Source: Acidimicrobiaceae bacterium
Lineage (GTDB): Bacteria; Actinomycetota; Acidimicrobiia; Acidimicrobiales; UBA8592
Length of the DNA: 23,176 nt
Direction of reading: 5' to 3'
NCBI GenBank assembly: GCA_002724825.1
Contig: PBPU01000043.1
Coordinates: 1-23,176, forward strand
Part shown: positions 7,353 to 14,593 of the stretch, in pieces
How positions within the stretch are numbered: position 1 is the stretch's first letter
How the letters are laid out: each line of letters begins with the position of its first letter
Position numbers and translations under genes: made by a program
Notes under the pieces: model-generated
What the model was told of the DNA's origin: nothing
Databases searched by the model: none
Seen by the model: only the letters and a program-made list of their open reading frames with translations

Positions 7353-8954
7353 GTGGGTACTTCGAAAAGTAGAAATCAGTTACTTGAGTTAGCTGTCAAG
7401 AACCTCGGCGTGATTGAGGAAGCTTCGATTGTTTTTGGTGAAGGGATGACTGTTATCACTGGAGAAACCGGAGCTGGAAAAACCTTACTTGTGACAGCAT
7501 TGCAACTACTTTCTGGAGGGCGATCAGATAATTCACTTGTGGGAATTTTTAATGAAGAAGCGACAGTTGAAGGGCGCTTCATCTGTGATGAAGATGAAGT
7601 CATATTGCGGCGTGTTATTCCCAAAGAAGGAAGATCGAGGGCTTATCTTAACGGAGAGCTTTCAACTGTCGGCATCCTTCAGAAGTTCTCAGCGCCAATT
7701 GTTGAAATTCATGGCCAGCATGGATACTCCGGTTTAAGCCAAAGAGATAACCAAAGGAAAGCGTTAGATACTTTTGCTTCGATAGACACCACCCGGCTAG
7801 AGAACTTCCGTATGGAAGAAAACTCCCTTAATGCAATTTTGGCGGAATTAGGAGGCGTGGGTGGAGACAGGGAAAAAGAGCTAGAACTCTATAAGTTTCA
7901 GGCAGCAGAAATTGATGAAGCTGAGATTGTAGACACATCGGAGGATGAACGTCTCCGATCAGAAGAACTTTTGCTGGGTGATGTCGCTGGAAATCGCGAT
8001 TCAGCTATGCATGTCATTCAGGTTCTTGGCTCAAATAGTCGGTTCATTGACGAACTTACTGACCTACTTAGGGAAATCAGTGGTCGTGACTCGTTGAAAG
8101 AACTTGAAGAAGCAGTTAACGAACTTCTTGACAAAGCATCTGTAGCTGCCTCAAATGCAAGAGGGATAGCGGAATCTTTAGAGTCTGACCCCGAAAAACT
8201 TTCCCAAGTGCAACAGCGCAGAAGTCTTCTGACAGGTTTGCGAAGGAAATACGGTGAAACGCTAGATCAAGTTTTACTATACCGAAGCGACCTTCAACAA
8301 AAAATTGAGTCGATAGAAGGATCTGATGAACGAATTAAAGAAACTGAGGAGCTGCTTTCAAAACTTCGAGGTGAAATGGCCACAGAAGAAGAAAAGATCT
8401 ACCAGGAGAGAAAGAAAGCAGCGCCGAAATTATCTAAAGAAATCCTTACCCATTTAGTCGGTCTTTCGTTGCCGCACGCCGTTATAGAATTTTCTGTAGA
8501 TGGCAAATCTGGAGAGAACGTAGAATTATTAATATCTCTGAATAAGGGTTCAGAACTCCAACCTCTGTCAAGAATTGCTTCAGGGGGTGAACTCTCTCGA
8601 GCGATGCTGGCTCTTCGCCTAGTTCTTTCAGTGGATCCAGCAACAGCAATTTTCGATGAAGTTGATGCAGGGATAGGTGGAGAAGTAGCCCTTTCGGTTG
8701 GGAAAGCTTTAAAAGATCTATCAACCGACCGCCAGGTTTTGGTTGTAACTCATTTGGCCCAGGTGGCTGCATACGCTGATACGCATATCGGTGTAACCAA
8801 ATCTGAAACCAATGAGGGGGTTGATGTCGAGGTGGTAACGCTCGATGACACGCAAAGAGTCACAGAAATTTCTCGGATGCTCTCCGGGTCGCCTGACAGT
8901 AAAAACGCGCAGAAACATGCAGTTGAGTTGATAGCAGCATCTCGTTCTCAGTAA
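7353..8954 (+). CDS. recN: DNA repair protein RecN
   Basis: RecN is an SMC-like ATPase that acts early in double-strand-break repair and holds DNA ends or sister chromatids together. The 533-aa protein has Walker A GETGAGKT at 37-44, the RecN-type IVEIHGQHGYSGLSQRD, a central coiled-coil region (about 150-370), the ABC signature SGGELSRAMLAL from 410, Walker B AIFDEVDAGIGG (432 onward) and VTHLAQVAAYAD. It is slightly shorter than the usual ~550-570 aa. The GTG start is the only good one before the family's LLELxVKNLGVI start. It lies 27 nt after nadK, as in other actinobacteria. Confidence 0.96.
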   Translation: MGTSKSRNQLLELAVKNLGVIEEASIVFGEGMTVITGETGAGKTLLVTALQLLSGGRSDNSLVGIFNEEATVEGRFICDEDEVILRRVIPKEGRSRAYLNGELSTVGILQKFSAPIVEIHGQHGYSGLSQRDNQRKALDTFASIDTTRLENFRMEENSLNAILAELGGVGGDREKELELYKFQAAEIDEAEIVDTSEDERLRSEELLLGDVAGNRDSAMHVIQVLGSNSRFIDELTDLLREISGRDSLKELEEAVNELLDKASVAASNARGIAESLESDPEKLSQVQQRRSLLTGLRRKYGETLDQVLLYRSDLQQKIESIEGSDERIKETEELLSKLRGEMATEEEKIYQERKKAAPKLSKEILTHLVGLSLPHAVIEFSVDGKSGENVELLISLNKGSELQPLSRIASGGELSRAMLALRLVLSVDPATAIFDEVDAGIGGEVALSVGKALKDLSTDRQVLVVTHLAQVAAYADTHIGVTKSETNEGVDVEVVTLDDTQRVTEISRMLSGSPDSKNAQKHAVELIAASRSQ

Positions 8955-9034
8955 CTAAGATTTCAATAGGAAAATTTACTAAGCAGTAGAAATAATCAAA
9001 CTCGGTTATCCAAACTTCCTGAACGAACTTCGGG

Positions 9035-9040
9035 TATGCT
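9035..9040 (+). promoter_or_regulatory. Putative -10 hexamer (TATGCT) of pyrG
   Basis: TATGCT fits TAnnnT, ends 8 nt before the GTG start and sits in the 94-nt recN-pyrG gap. That gap holds nothing else recognisable and no Shine-Dalgarno. It suggests a leaderless or near-leaderless pyrG mRNA. Confidence 0.4.
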
Positions 9041-9048
9041 GTTATCCC

Positions 9049-10695
9049 GTGACCAAGCACATTTTTGTTACAGGTGGAGTTGCGAGTTCGCTAGGTAAAG
9101 GACTGACTGCCTCCTCTCTCGGAAGGCTACTGAAGGCGCGAGGACTGCGAGTGACCATGCAGAAACTCGACCCCTATCTTAATGTTGATCCTGGAACTAT
9201 GAATCCCTATGAACATGGCGAAGTTTTCGTTACAGATGACGGAGGTGAAACAGATTTAGATCTTGGACACTACGAACGTTTTATTGATGAGAACCTTTCA
9301 CAGGGCTCTAACGCCACAACAGGTTCTATCTATTCTTCGGTTATTGCAGCTGAGCGCCACGGCGATTATCTAGGAAAGACTGTTCAGGTAATTCCTCATA
9401 TTACTGATGAAATAAAAAAACGGATCACTTCACTTTCTGGTGAGAACGTCGACGTAGTTATTACAGAAATTGGGGGGACAGTCGGAGATATCGAAATCCT
9501 CCCGTTCTTAGAGGCCATCCGCCAATTTCGCCTTGACTGCGGCCGCGAAAATGTTTGCTACGTTCATGTCACATTGGTTCCGTTTATTGGACCCTCAGGG
9601 GAACAGAAGACTAAGCCCACTCAACATTCTGTAACTGAATTACGAAGCCGAGGTATCCAGCCCGATGCGATCGTCTGTCGAAGTGAAGAACCTATAAATG
9701 ATGCGTTGAAGCAAAAAATATCTAATCTGTGTGACGTACCATTAGAAGGAGTGATAAATGCTGCTGATGCAGACTCTCTTTATGAAATTCCTCTGGTGAT
9801 TCATGAAGAAGGCCTTGATCAGTTCTTATGCTCCATTCTTCAACTTCCTCCTATAGAGCCGGACCTCAAAGAATGGGAAGCACTTGTTGAGAAGGTTCAA
9901 GCTGCGCGAAGTTCAGTTCGAATTGGCCTTATCGGAAAATATGTCACTCTTGTTGATGCTTATCTCTCAGTTGTGGAATCCCTTAATCATGCAGGTATTC
10001 ACGCAGGCACGAATATCAATATCGAATGGATACAGGCAGAAGAGGTCGAAGGACTCCTAGCTGCCGGAAGGCTGAAAGATCTAGATGGAATCGTTATCCC
10101 AGGAGGTTTCGGTGAGCGAGGGGTTGAAGGCAAGATCGCAGCTGTCGGGTTTGCCCGAGAGAATGAAATTCCATGCCTTGGACTGTGTCTTGGAATGCAG
10201 GTCATGACAATCGAGTATGCACGAAATGTACTGGGAATGGCAGGCGCTAATTCAACTGAATTTGACCCAACAACGTCTTATCCTGTTATTGACTTAATGG
10301 AGTCGCAGCGGGATATCACCGAAATGGGAGGAACTATGCGGTTGGGGGCGTATGTTGCCGAGCTTCTAGAAGGGTCACAGGTAGCTGAAGCCTATGGAAG
10401 GACAGTAGTTTCGGAACGCCATCGACACCGATACGAATTTAATCCTAAATTTAGATCAAAATTTGATGAATCAGAATTCCTATGTTCTGGTGAAAGCCCA
10501 GACGGACGACTCGTAGAATTTATTGAGCTTCCAACCCACCCATTCTGGGTAGGTACCCAGGCTCACCCAGAGTTCAAAAGTCGGCCGGACCGCCCTGCGC
10601 CGTTATTTGTAGGCTTCGTTTCAGCGGCGATAACCCGTGCTAGTGGAAGAAACCCACAGCTTCTAGATATCACAGAACCTTCTATGGCTGATTAA
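9049..10695 (+). CDS. pyrG: CTP synthase (glutamine-hydrolysing)
   Basis: This enzyme aminates UTP to CTP using ATP and glutamine, the last step of pyrimidine nucleotide synthesis. The 548-aa protein opens with the synthetase domain (HIFVTGGVASSLGKGLTASSLG, residues 4-25; DPYLNVDPGTMNPYEHGEVFV). It ends with a class I glutamine amidotransferase domain: the nucleophile is C380 in GLCLGMQ, and the other triad residues are H506 and E508 in QAHPEFKSRP. The start is GTG and the length is normal. In Mycobacterium two genes separate recN from pyrG; here only 94 nt do. Confidence 0.98.
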   Translation: MTKHIFVTGGVASSLGKGLTASSLGRLLKARGLRVTMQKLDPYLNVDPGTMNPYEHGEVFVTDDGGETDLDLGHYERFIDENLSQGSNATTGSIYSSVIAAERHGDYLGKTVQVIPHITDEIKKRITSLSGENVDVVITEIGGTVGDIEILPFLEAIRQFRLDCGRENVCYVHVTLVPFIGPSGEQKTKPTQHSVTELRSRGIQPDAIVCRSEEPINDALKQKISNLCDVPLEGVINAADADSLYEIPLVIHEEGLDQFLCSILQLPPIEPDLKEWEALVEKVQAARSSVRIGLIGKYVTLVDAYLSVVESLNHAGIHAGTNINIEWIQAEEVEGLLAAGRLKDLDGIVIPGGFGERGVEGKIAAVGFARENEIPCLGLCLGMQVMTIEYARNVLGMAGANSTEFDPTTSYPVIDLMESQRDITEMGGTMRLGAYVAELLEGSQVAEAYGRTVVSERHRHRYEFNPKFRSKFDESEFLCSGESPDGRLVEFIELPTHPFWVGTQAHPEFKSRPDRPAPLFVGFVSAAITRASGRNPQLLDITEPSMAD

Positions 10696-10703
10696 CCTTA
10701 GCG

Positions 10704-10710
10704 AAGGAGG
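10704..10710 (+). promoter_or_regulatory. Strong Shine-Dalgarno pointing at an ATC start
   Basis: AAGGAGG is the best ribosome binding site in the window. Seven bases later comes ATC at 10718, in frame with the Nudix protein; no ATG, GTG or TTG lies within usable distance. The next standard start, GTG at 10775, is 64 nt downstream of it. Confidence 0.55.
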
Positions 10711-10717
10711 AATTCCT

Positions 10718-11254
10718 ATCACGATATTCGAACAGATTGAAGAAAAACTACGATTCTCAGGTGGTGTTATATCAGTGTTCGAAGCCACAGTTAGAGGTCC
10801 AAAAAACGAGCTATTGAATCGCGAAATAACTAGACACCCAGGGGCTGTCTGTATTGTTCCATTGGATGGATCAACAGTCACGATGATCCGCCAGTACCGT
10901 TGCGCCGCTGATCAGTACCTATTGGAAATACCTGCAGGGAAAAGAGACCAAGCTGGAGAACCTCCCGAAGAAACAGCGAGAAGAGAACTCGTTGAAGAAG
11001 TAGGTTTAAGTGCTGGGGAATTACACTTGCTCGGGGAGTATTACAATTCGCCAGGGTTTTGTGATGAATACTCCTACTGCTATCTAGCCACTGACTGCAC
11101 TCCAGTTCCCGACAATCGGCAAGGTGCAGAAGAAGAGTATATGGAAATAGTTCAGATAGACCTAGATGATGTAGTCGGAATGATCGCGGAGAAAAAAATT
11201 ATTGACGCGAAAACCATTATTGGGCTCATGCTTGCTAAAGAGCACATTGGATGA
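10718..11254 (+). CDS. Nudix hydrolase, ADP-ribose pyrophosphatase-like
   Basis: This probably hydrolyses ADP-ribose or a similar nucleoside diphosphate derivative to AMP and a phosphate ester. From 10718 it is 178 aa. The N-terminal strand region (FSGGVISVFEATVRGPKN, then REITRHPGAVCIVPLD) fits ADP-ribose pyrophosphatases. The Nudix box follows as ELxAGKRDQAGEPPEETARREL-type sequence with REL-x-EE-x-GL. The family N-terminus continues upstream of the GTG at 10775 to ATC 10718, which sits 7 nt after AAGGAGG, so ATC initiation is favoured. An alternative is GTG 10775, preceded by AGGTGG, which gives 159 aa. It overlaps xerD by 4 nt (ATGA). The same pyrG-Nudix-xerD order exists in M. tuberculosis (Rv1699-Rv1701). 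The exact substrate is not certain. Confidence 0.88.
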   Translation: MTIFEQIEEKLRFSGGVISVFEATVRGPKNELLNREITRHPGAVCIVPLDGSTVTMIRQYRCAADQYLLEIPAGKRDQAGEPPEETARRELVEEVGLSAGELHLLGEYYNSPGFCDEYSYCYLATDCTPVPDNRQGAEEEYMEIVQIDLDDVVGMIAEKKIIDAKTIIGLMLAKEHIG

Positions 11255-12180
11255 ATGAAGTACCTGCATCTGGACTAAGAGAAATAAAAGATTTCCTGCT
11301 TTGGCTTCGAGTTGAGCGTGGAAGAGCTGAATCGACGGTCAGCGCTTACGAACGTGACTTGCGAAACTATCTTTTCTGGCTAGAGGAACAAGGCGAACGG
11401 ATAGGAGACGTACAAGAGTCTTCTATCATCGTGTATCTTCGAGAGCTTCAGTCAAGTGGTAAAGCAGCATCCACTGTCGCTAGAGCGATGGCGGCAGTGC
11501 GGTCATTCCACCGGTTTCTCGCGGTTGAGAATTTTCGAAACGATGACCCTGCAAAGAATGTTGAACTCCCTCGTGTTCCCCGAGGGCTTCCGAAACCTAT
11601 AAGCGAGAAAGAAGTAAGTGAACTCTTATTTGCAATCGATGATGAGGGGGCAGCCGGAAAAAGAGATAAGGCTATGATGGAAATACTTTATGGAACGGGG
11701 GCACGAATTTCTGAAGTTGTTTCTTTATCTATTAGCGATCTTGATTTATCAGAGAAACTTCTTAAGGTGCTAGGCAAGGGAAACAAAGAACGAATAGTGC
11801 CCTTGGGAAGATATGCAGAAACAGCACTGATGAGATGGCTATCACCAGATGGAAGGGGAAAACTAGAGCCAGAACGGTGGGCAAGCAGAGACGACAGCGA
11901 AGCCCTATTTCTCAACAGGCAGGGGCGAAGACTGTCTAGGCAAGGCGGATGGGGAATAGTAAAGAAATATGGAAGGAAAGTTGGTTTGGGCGCACAGTTA
12001 TCCCCGCATACACTTCGGCACTCATGCGCTACTCATATGCTTGAGCACGGTGCTGATATTCGAACAGTGCAGGAGTTGCTAGGGCATGCGAGTATTTCAA
12101 CAACCCAGATATACACTCACGTATCTCGAGATCAGCTTATTGAGGTTTATCAGTCAGCGCACCCACGGGCCCTTTTGTGA
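11251..12180 (+). CDS. xerD: Tyrosine recombinase XerD
   Basis: XerD, with XerC, resolves chromosome dimers at the dif site. The 309-aa protein has the N-terminal SAM-like core-binding domain (residues ~5-95, LxWLRVERGRAESTVSAYERDL) and the C-terminal catalytic domain. Catalytic residues are visible: R152 (GTGARISEV), H253 and R256 (HTLRHSCATHML), H279 (LLGHAS) and the nucleophile Y288 (TTQIYTHV). Length is typical (about 300 aa). Its place next to a Nudix gene and near scpAB is the housekeeping XerD position in actinobacteria, not that of a mobile-element integrase. The start overlaps the Nudix stop by 4 nt (translational coupling). Confidence 0.95.
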   Translation: MNEVPASGLREIKDFLLWLRVERGRAESTVSAYERDLRNYLFWLEEQGERIGDVQESSIIVYLRELQSSGKAASTVARAMAAVRSFHRFLAVENFRNDDPAKNVELPRVPRGLPKPISEKEVSELLFAIDDEGAAGKRDKAMMEILYGTGARISEVVSLSISDLDLSEKLLKVLGKGNKERIVPLGRYAETALMRWLSPDGRGKLEPERWASRDDSEALFLNRQGRRLSRQGGWGIVKKYGRKVGLGAQLSPHTLRHSCATHMLEHGADIRTVQELLGHASISTTQIYTHVSRDQLIEVYQSAHPRALL

Positions 12181-12181
12181 A

Positions 12182-12709
12182 ATGCTGCAGTTAGGGTCGC
12201 CTTTCCATTTAGTAAAACGATTTTTCGTTTCAGTGTTTGCTTTCCGAGCTGATACAAAAACCGAATTCCAGCTTCTAGAGCTCTTAAACGAAGAAGAGAA
12301 AAAACTGTACCTATCGCAACCACGAATAGATAGAATTCACAGCGTACGAAATGCTAAATGCGTACTGAGTGACCCATCAGGACCTTTCCAACCAAGTCAT
12401 GTTATTGCAGCTGCTCTGCATGACGTGGGGAAAGCTGAGTCGAACCTCGGAATTCTTGGAAGAGTATCTGCAACAACACTCCAGAAAATACTCCCCATGG
12501 ACATAATAAGAAGCTGGTGTCGAAAGGATGGCCTACGAAAGAGGATCCACTCTTATTGCATCCATAGTGAGCTAGGAGCAGAACTCTTAGCGAAAGCTGG
12601 AAGCGCTCCCATAGTCGTATCTTGGGCGCTCCAACATCACAATGAAGAAGGCAATACAGAAATCCCGCAGGACGTTCTTGCAGTCTTGAAAAGAGCTGAT
12701 CGCTCATGA
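12182..12709 (+). CDS. HD-domain protein (putative phosphohydrolase)
   Basis: This 175-aa protein has the metal-binding HD motif AALHDVGKAES (H80, D81), preceded by RIHSVRNAKC and followed by HSELGAELL and ALQHHNEEG. Those four His/Asp positions are expected of an HD-superfamily metal-dependent phosphohydrolase. No sensor or second domain is present, and the substrate cannot be predicted. The ATG at 12182 is 1 nt after the xerD stop; the open frame extends upstream into xerD, but those residues only mirror xerD. It overlaps the following methyltransferase gene by 4 nt (ATGA). The three genes xerD-HD-SpoU form a coupled set. Confidence 0.83.
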   Translation: MLQLGSPFHLVKRFFVSVFAFRADTKTEFQLLELLNEEEKKLYLSQPRIDRIHSVRNAKCVLSDPSGPFQPSHVIAAALHDVGKAESNLGILGRVSATTLQKILPMDIIRSWCRKDGLRKRIHSYCIHSELGAELLAKAGSAPIVVSWALQHHNEEGNTEIPQDVLAVLKRADRS

Positions 12710-13527
12710 ACTCATACAATATTACTGACCCAAATGATCCACTTATTCGAGATTTCCTCAGCCTCAACAACCACCAAAAACGCCAGGAGCGAGAACGGCC
12801 AGGCGGAGATATGGACAAGTCATTCCTTGCAGAAGGCGACCAAGTAATTGAGCGAGCAATCAAAACGGGGCACGACTTATTGACATTGGTAGTTGACGCC
12901 AGCAGAAAGAAACCGCTTCCAACGTGGATTCCAAAGACAGCAACTATATTATTCTGCGGTGAACCCGTGATACTCGCTATTTCTGGCCGGTCAAGTATCC
13001 GAGATCCAATTGGGTCTTTCGTGCGACCTACTCCCTTGAAGTTTTCTGATGCGATTAAATCTGCAAATACAGTAGTAGTTACAGAAAACGTGACGAATCC
13101 GACAAATATGGGAGCCTTGTTTAGAAATGCATCCGCTTTAGACGCCGACCTCGTTTGCATAGATTCGGCTTCATGCGACCCGCTATATCGACGATCAGTT
13201 CGAGTATCTATGGGGCAAGTCTTTAAGACCAATCATGCTCGGATACCTGATTTCGAAAAGGGTTTAGATGAATTAGAATCTTCAGGGTTTCTCCGTGTGG
13301 GATTAACCCCAGATTCTAGTGCCAATGACATATCGGAAATGGAGTTGGACGAGGATACACCAGTCGCCTTACTCGTTGGAGCCGAACAAACAGGTCTGAC
13401 AACAGCAACATTAAAGAAATGCGACTATAGGTTCAGAATACCAATGTCAAAAGACGTCGATTCTCTTAACGTTGCCACTGCTATGGCTGTTGCCTTACAC
13501 GCAACCAGAGAGGCACGTCGACGTTAG
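12706..13527 (+). CDS. SpoU/TrmH-family RNA 2'-O-methyltransferase
   Basis: This is a SPOUT-class methyltransferase that would add a methyl group to a ribose 2'-O in rRNA or tRNA. The 273-aa protein has an N-terminal substrate-binding part (L30e-like, residues ~1-110) and the trefoil-knot catalytic domain. Motif 1 is NPTNMGALFRNA (from 131), motif 2 is LLVGAEQTGL (from 222) and motif 3 is IPMSKDVDSLNVATAMAVALH (245-265, with D252-S-L-N255). The target nucleotide cannot be assigned. It is translationally coupled to the HD gene. Its TAG stop shares bases with the TAA stop of the convergent trpS (TTAG at 13524-13527). Confidence 0.92.
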   Translation: MNSYNITDPNDPLIRDFLSLNNHQKRQERERPGGDMDKSFLAEGDQVIERAIKTGHDLLTLVVDASRKKPLPTWIPKTATILFCGEPVILAISGRSSIRDPIGSFVRPTPLKFSDAIKSANTVVVTENVTNPTNMGALFRNASALDADLVCIDSASCDPLYRRSVRVSMGQVFKTNHARIPDFEKGLDELESSGFLRVGLTPDSSANDISEMELDEDTPVALLVGAEQTGLTTATLKKCDYRFRIPMSKDVDSLNVATAMAVALHATREARRR

Positions 13528-14504
13528 CTCTCAAGCAGGCCACAGTTATGTTGAGCTCGAGTTAAGGTAGCTGAAGCGACTTCCCGAGCCTTATCTGCTC
13601 CAACTTGAAGAAGCCGGCGTGTTTCTGCCGGATCAGATTGAAGGTCAGCAAATCGTTCTTGTATCGGAGATAGAAGCTCAATAACAGCGTCAGCAGTAGC
13701 AGCTTTGAGATCTCCGTACCTCTCGAAGGAGGTTGCCACTTCAGATGGGGGTATTCCTTTTGCTGCCCCAAGAATTGAAAGGAGGTTTGAAACACCGGCC
13801 TTTTCTTCAAAATCAAAACGAACTTCACCATCGCTATCTGTAACCGCACGTTTGATTTTTTTTCTAACACTGTCAGGGTTTTCCAGAACATTGATCGTGC
13901 CATTAACCGAATGTTCTGATTTCGACATTTTCCTCTCAGGGTGTTGTAAATCCATAACACGGGCTCCGGCCTTGGGGATCACGTGTTGAGGCACAACAAA
14001 AGTCTCACCGAACCGGTGATTAAACCGTTCTGCAACATCTCGGGTAATTTCGATATGTTGTCGTTGGTCATCACCGACTGGAACTAGGTCAGTGTCGTAC
14101 AGAAGAATATCAGCCGCCTGAAGGGCTGGGTAGGTAAACAAGCCCGCAGAAATAAATTCACTACGATCAGATTTATCTTTGAACGCAGTCATGCGGCTAA
14201 GTTCCCCGAAGCTTACGGTGCACTCCATCAGCCAGGCTAGTTGGGAGTGCTCCTGAACGTGACTTTGAACAAATAAGGTGCTCTTATTTGGGTCCAGTCC
14301 AACTGCCATTAGAAGTTGAGCTAGTTGCAATGTATTTGATCGGAGTTCTTCAGGGTCTTTCGGAAGTGTTAAAGCATGGAGGTCGACTATGCAGTACACA
14401 GCGTCATGCTCTTCCTGATGGTTCACCCAGTTCATTAGCGCGCCAAGAAGATTACCGAGATGTAAGTCCCCTGAAGGTTGGATTCCGCTAAATACTCGTG
14501 CCAT
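13524..14504 (-). CDS. trpS: Tryptophanyl-tRNA synthetase
   Basis: This class I synthetase charges tRNA-Trp. The 326-aa protein begins M-A-R-V-F-SGIQPSGDLHLGNLLGA, with the HIGH-like motif HLGN at 15-18 and the KMSKS motif at 192-196. Other landmarks are DLHALTLP, TYPALQAADILLYDTDLVPVGDDQRQHIE and TRDVAERFN. Length is normal (E. coli 334 aa). The ATG at 14504 is chosen because it matches the family N-terminus; a TTG at 14549 would add 15 residues with no family support. It is the only minus-strand gene inside an otherwise plus-strand block, between the SpoU and GrdB-like genes. Confidence 0.97.
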   Translation of the reverse strand: MARVFSGIQPSGDLHLGNLLGALMNWVNHQEEHDAVYCIVDLHALTLPKDPEELRSNTLQLAQLLMAVGLDPNKSTLFVQSHVQEHSQLAWLMECTVSFGELSRMTAFKDKSDRSEFISAGLFTYPALQAADILLYDTDLVPVGDDQRQHIEITRDVAERFNHRFGETFVVPQHVIPKAGARVMDLQHPERKMSKSEHSVNGTINVLENPDSVRKKIKRAVTDSDGEVRFDFEEKAGVSNLLSILGAAKGIPPSEVATSFERYGDLKAATADAVIELLSPIQERFADLQSDPAETRRLLQVGADKAREVASATLTRAQHNCGLLES

Positions 14505-14512
14505 CTTGGCTA

Positions 14513-14518
14513 AGGTTA
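14513..14518 (-). promoter_or_regulatory. Putative -10 hexamer (TAACCT) of trpS
   Basis: On the minus strand TAACCT ends 8 nt before the trpS ATG, with no good Shine-Dalgarno between. The same hexamer precedes nadK and the DUF512 gene. Confidence 0.4.
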
Positions 14519-14581
14519 CGCGAAGAATCGTGATCTGTGCGCTACCCAACAGGTGAAATCTTCCAAATAACGAAATAAGGC

Positions 14582-14587
14582 TAAGAT
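14582..14587 (+). promoter_or_regulatory. Putative -10 hexamer (TAAGAT) of the selenoprotein gene
   Basis: TAAGAT ends exactly 6 nt before the ATG at 14594, so transcription would start at or very near the A of the start codon. No Shine-Dalgarno is seen. This is a good leaderless candidate. Confidence 0.45.
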
Positions 14588-14593
14588 TTAGCT

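Noticed and set aside
12402..13232. 276-codon open frame on the minus strand
   Set aside because: It lies opposite the HD and SpoU genes, which have clear motifs and coupled starts. Its translation shows no recognisable family.
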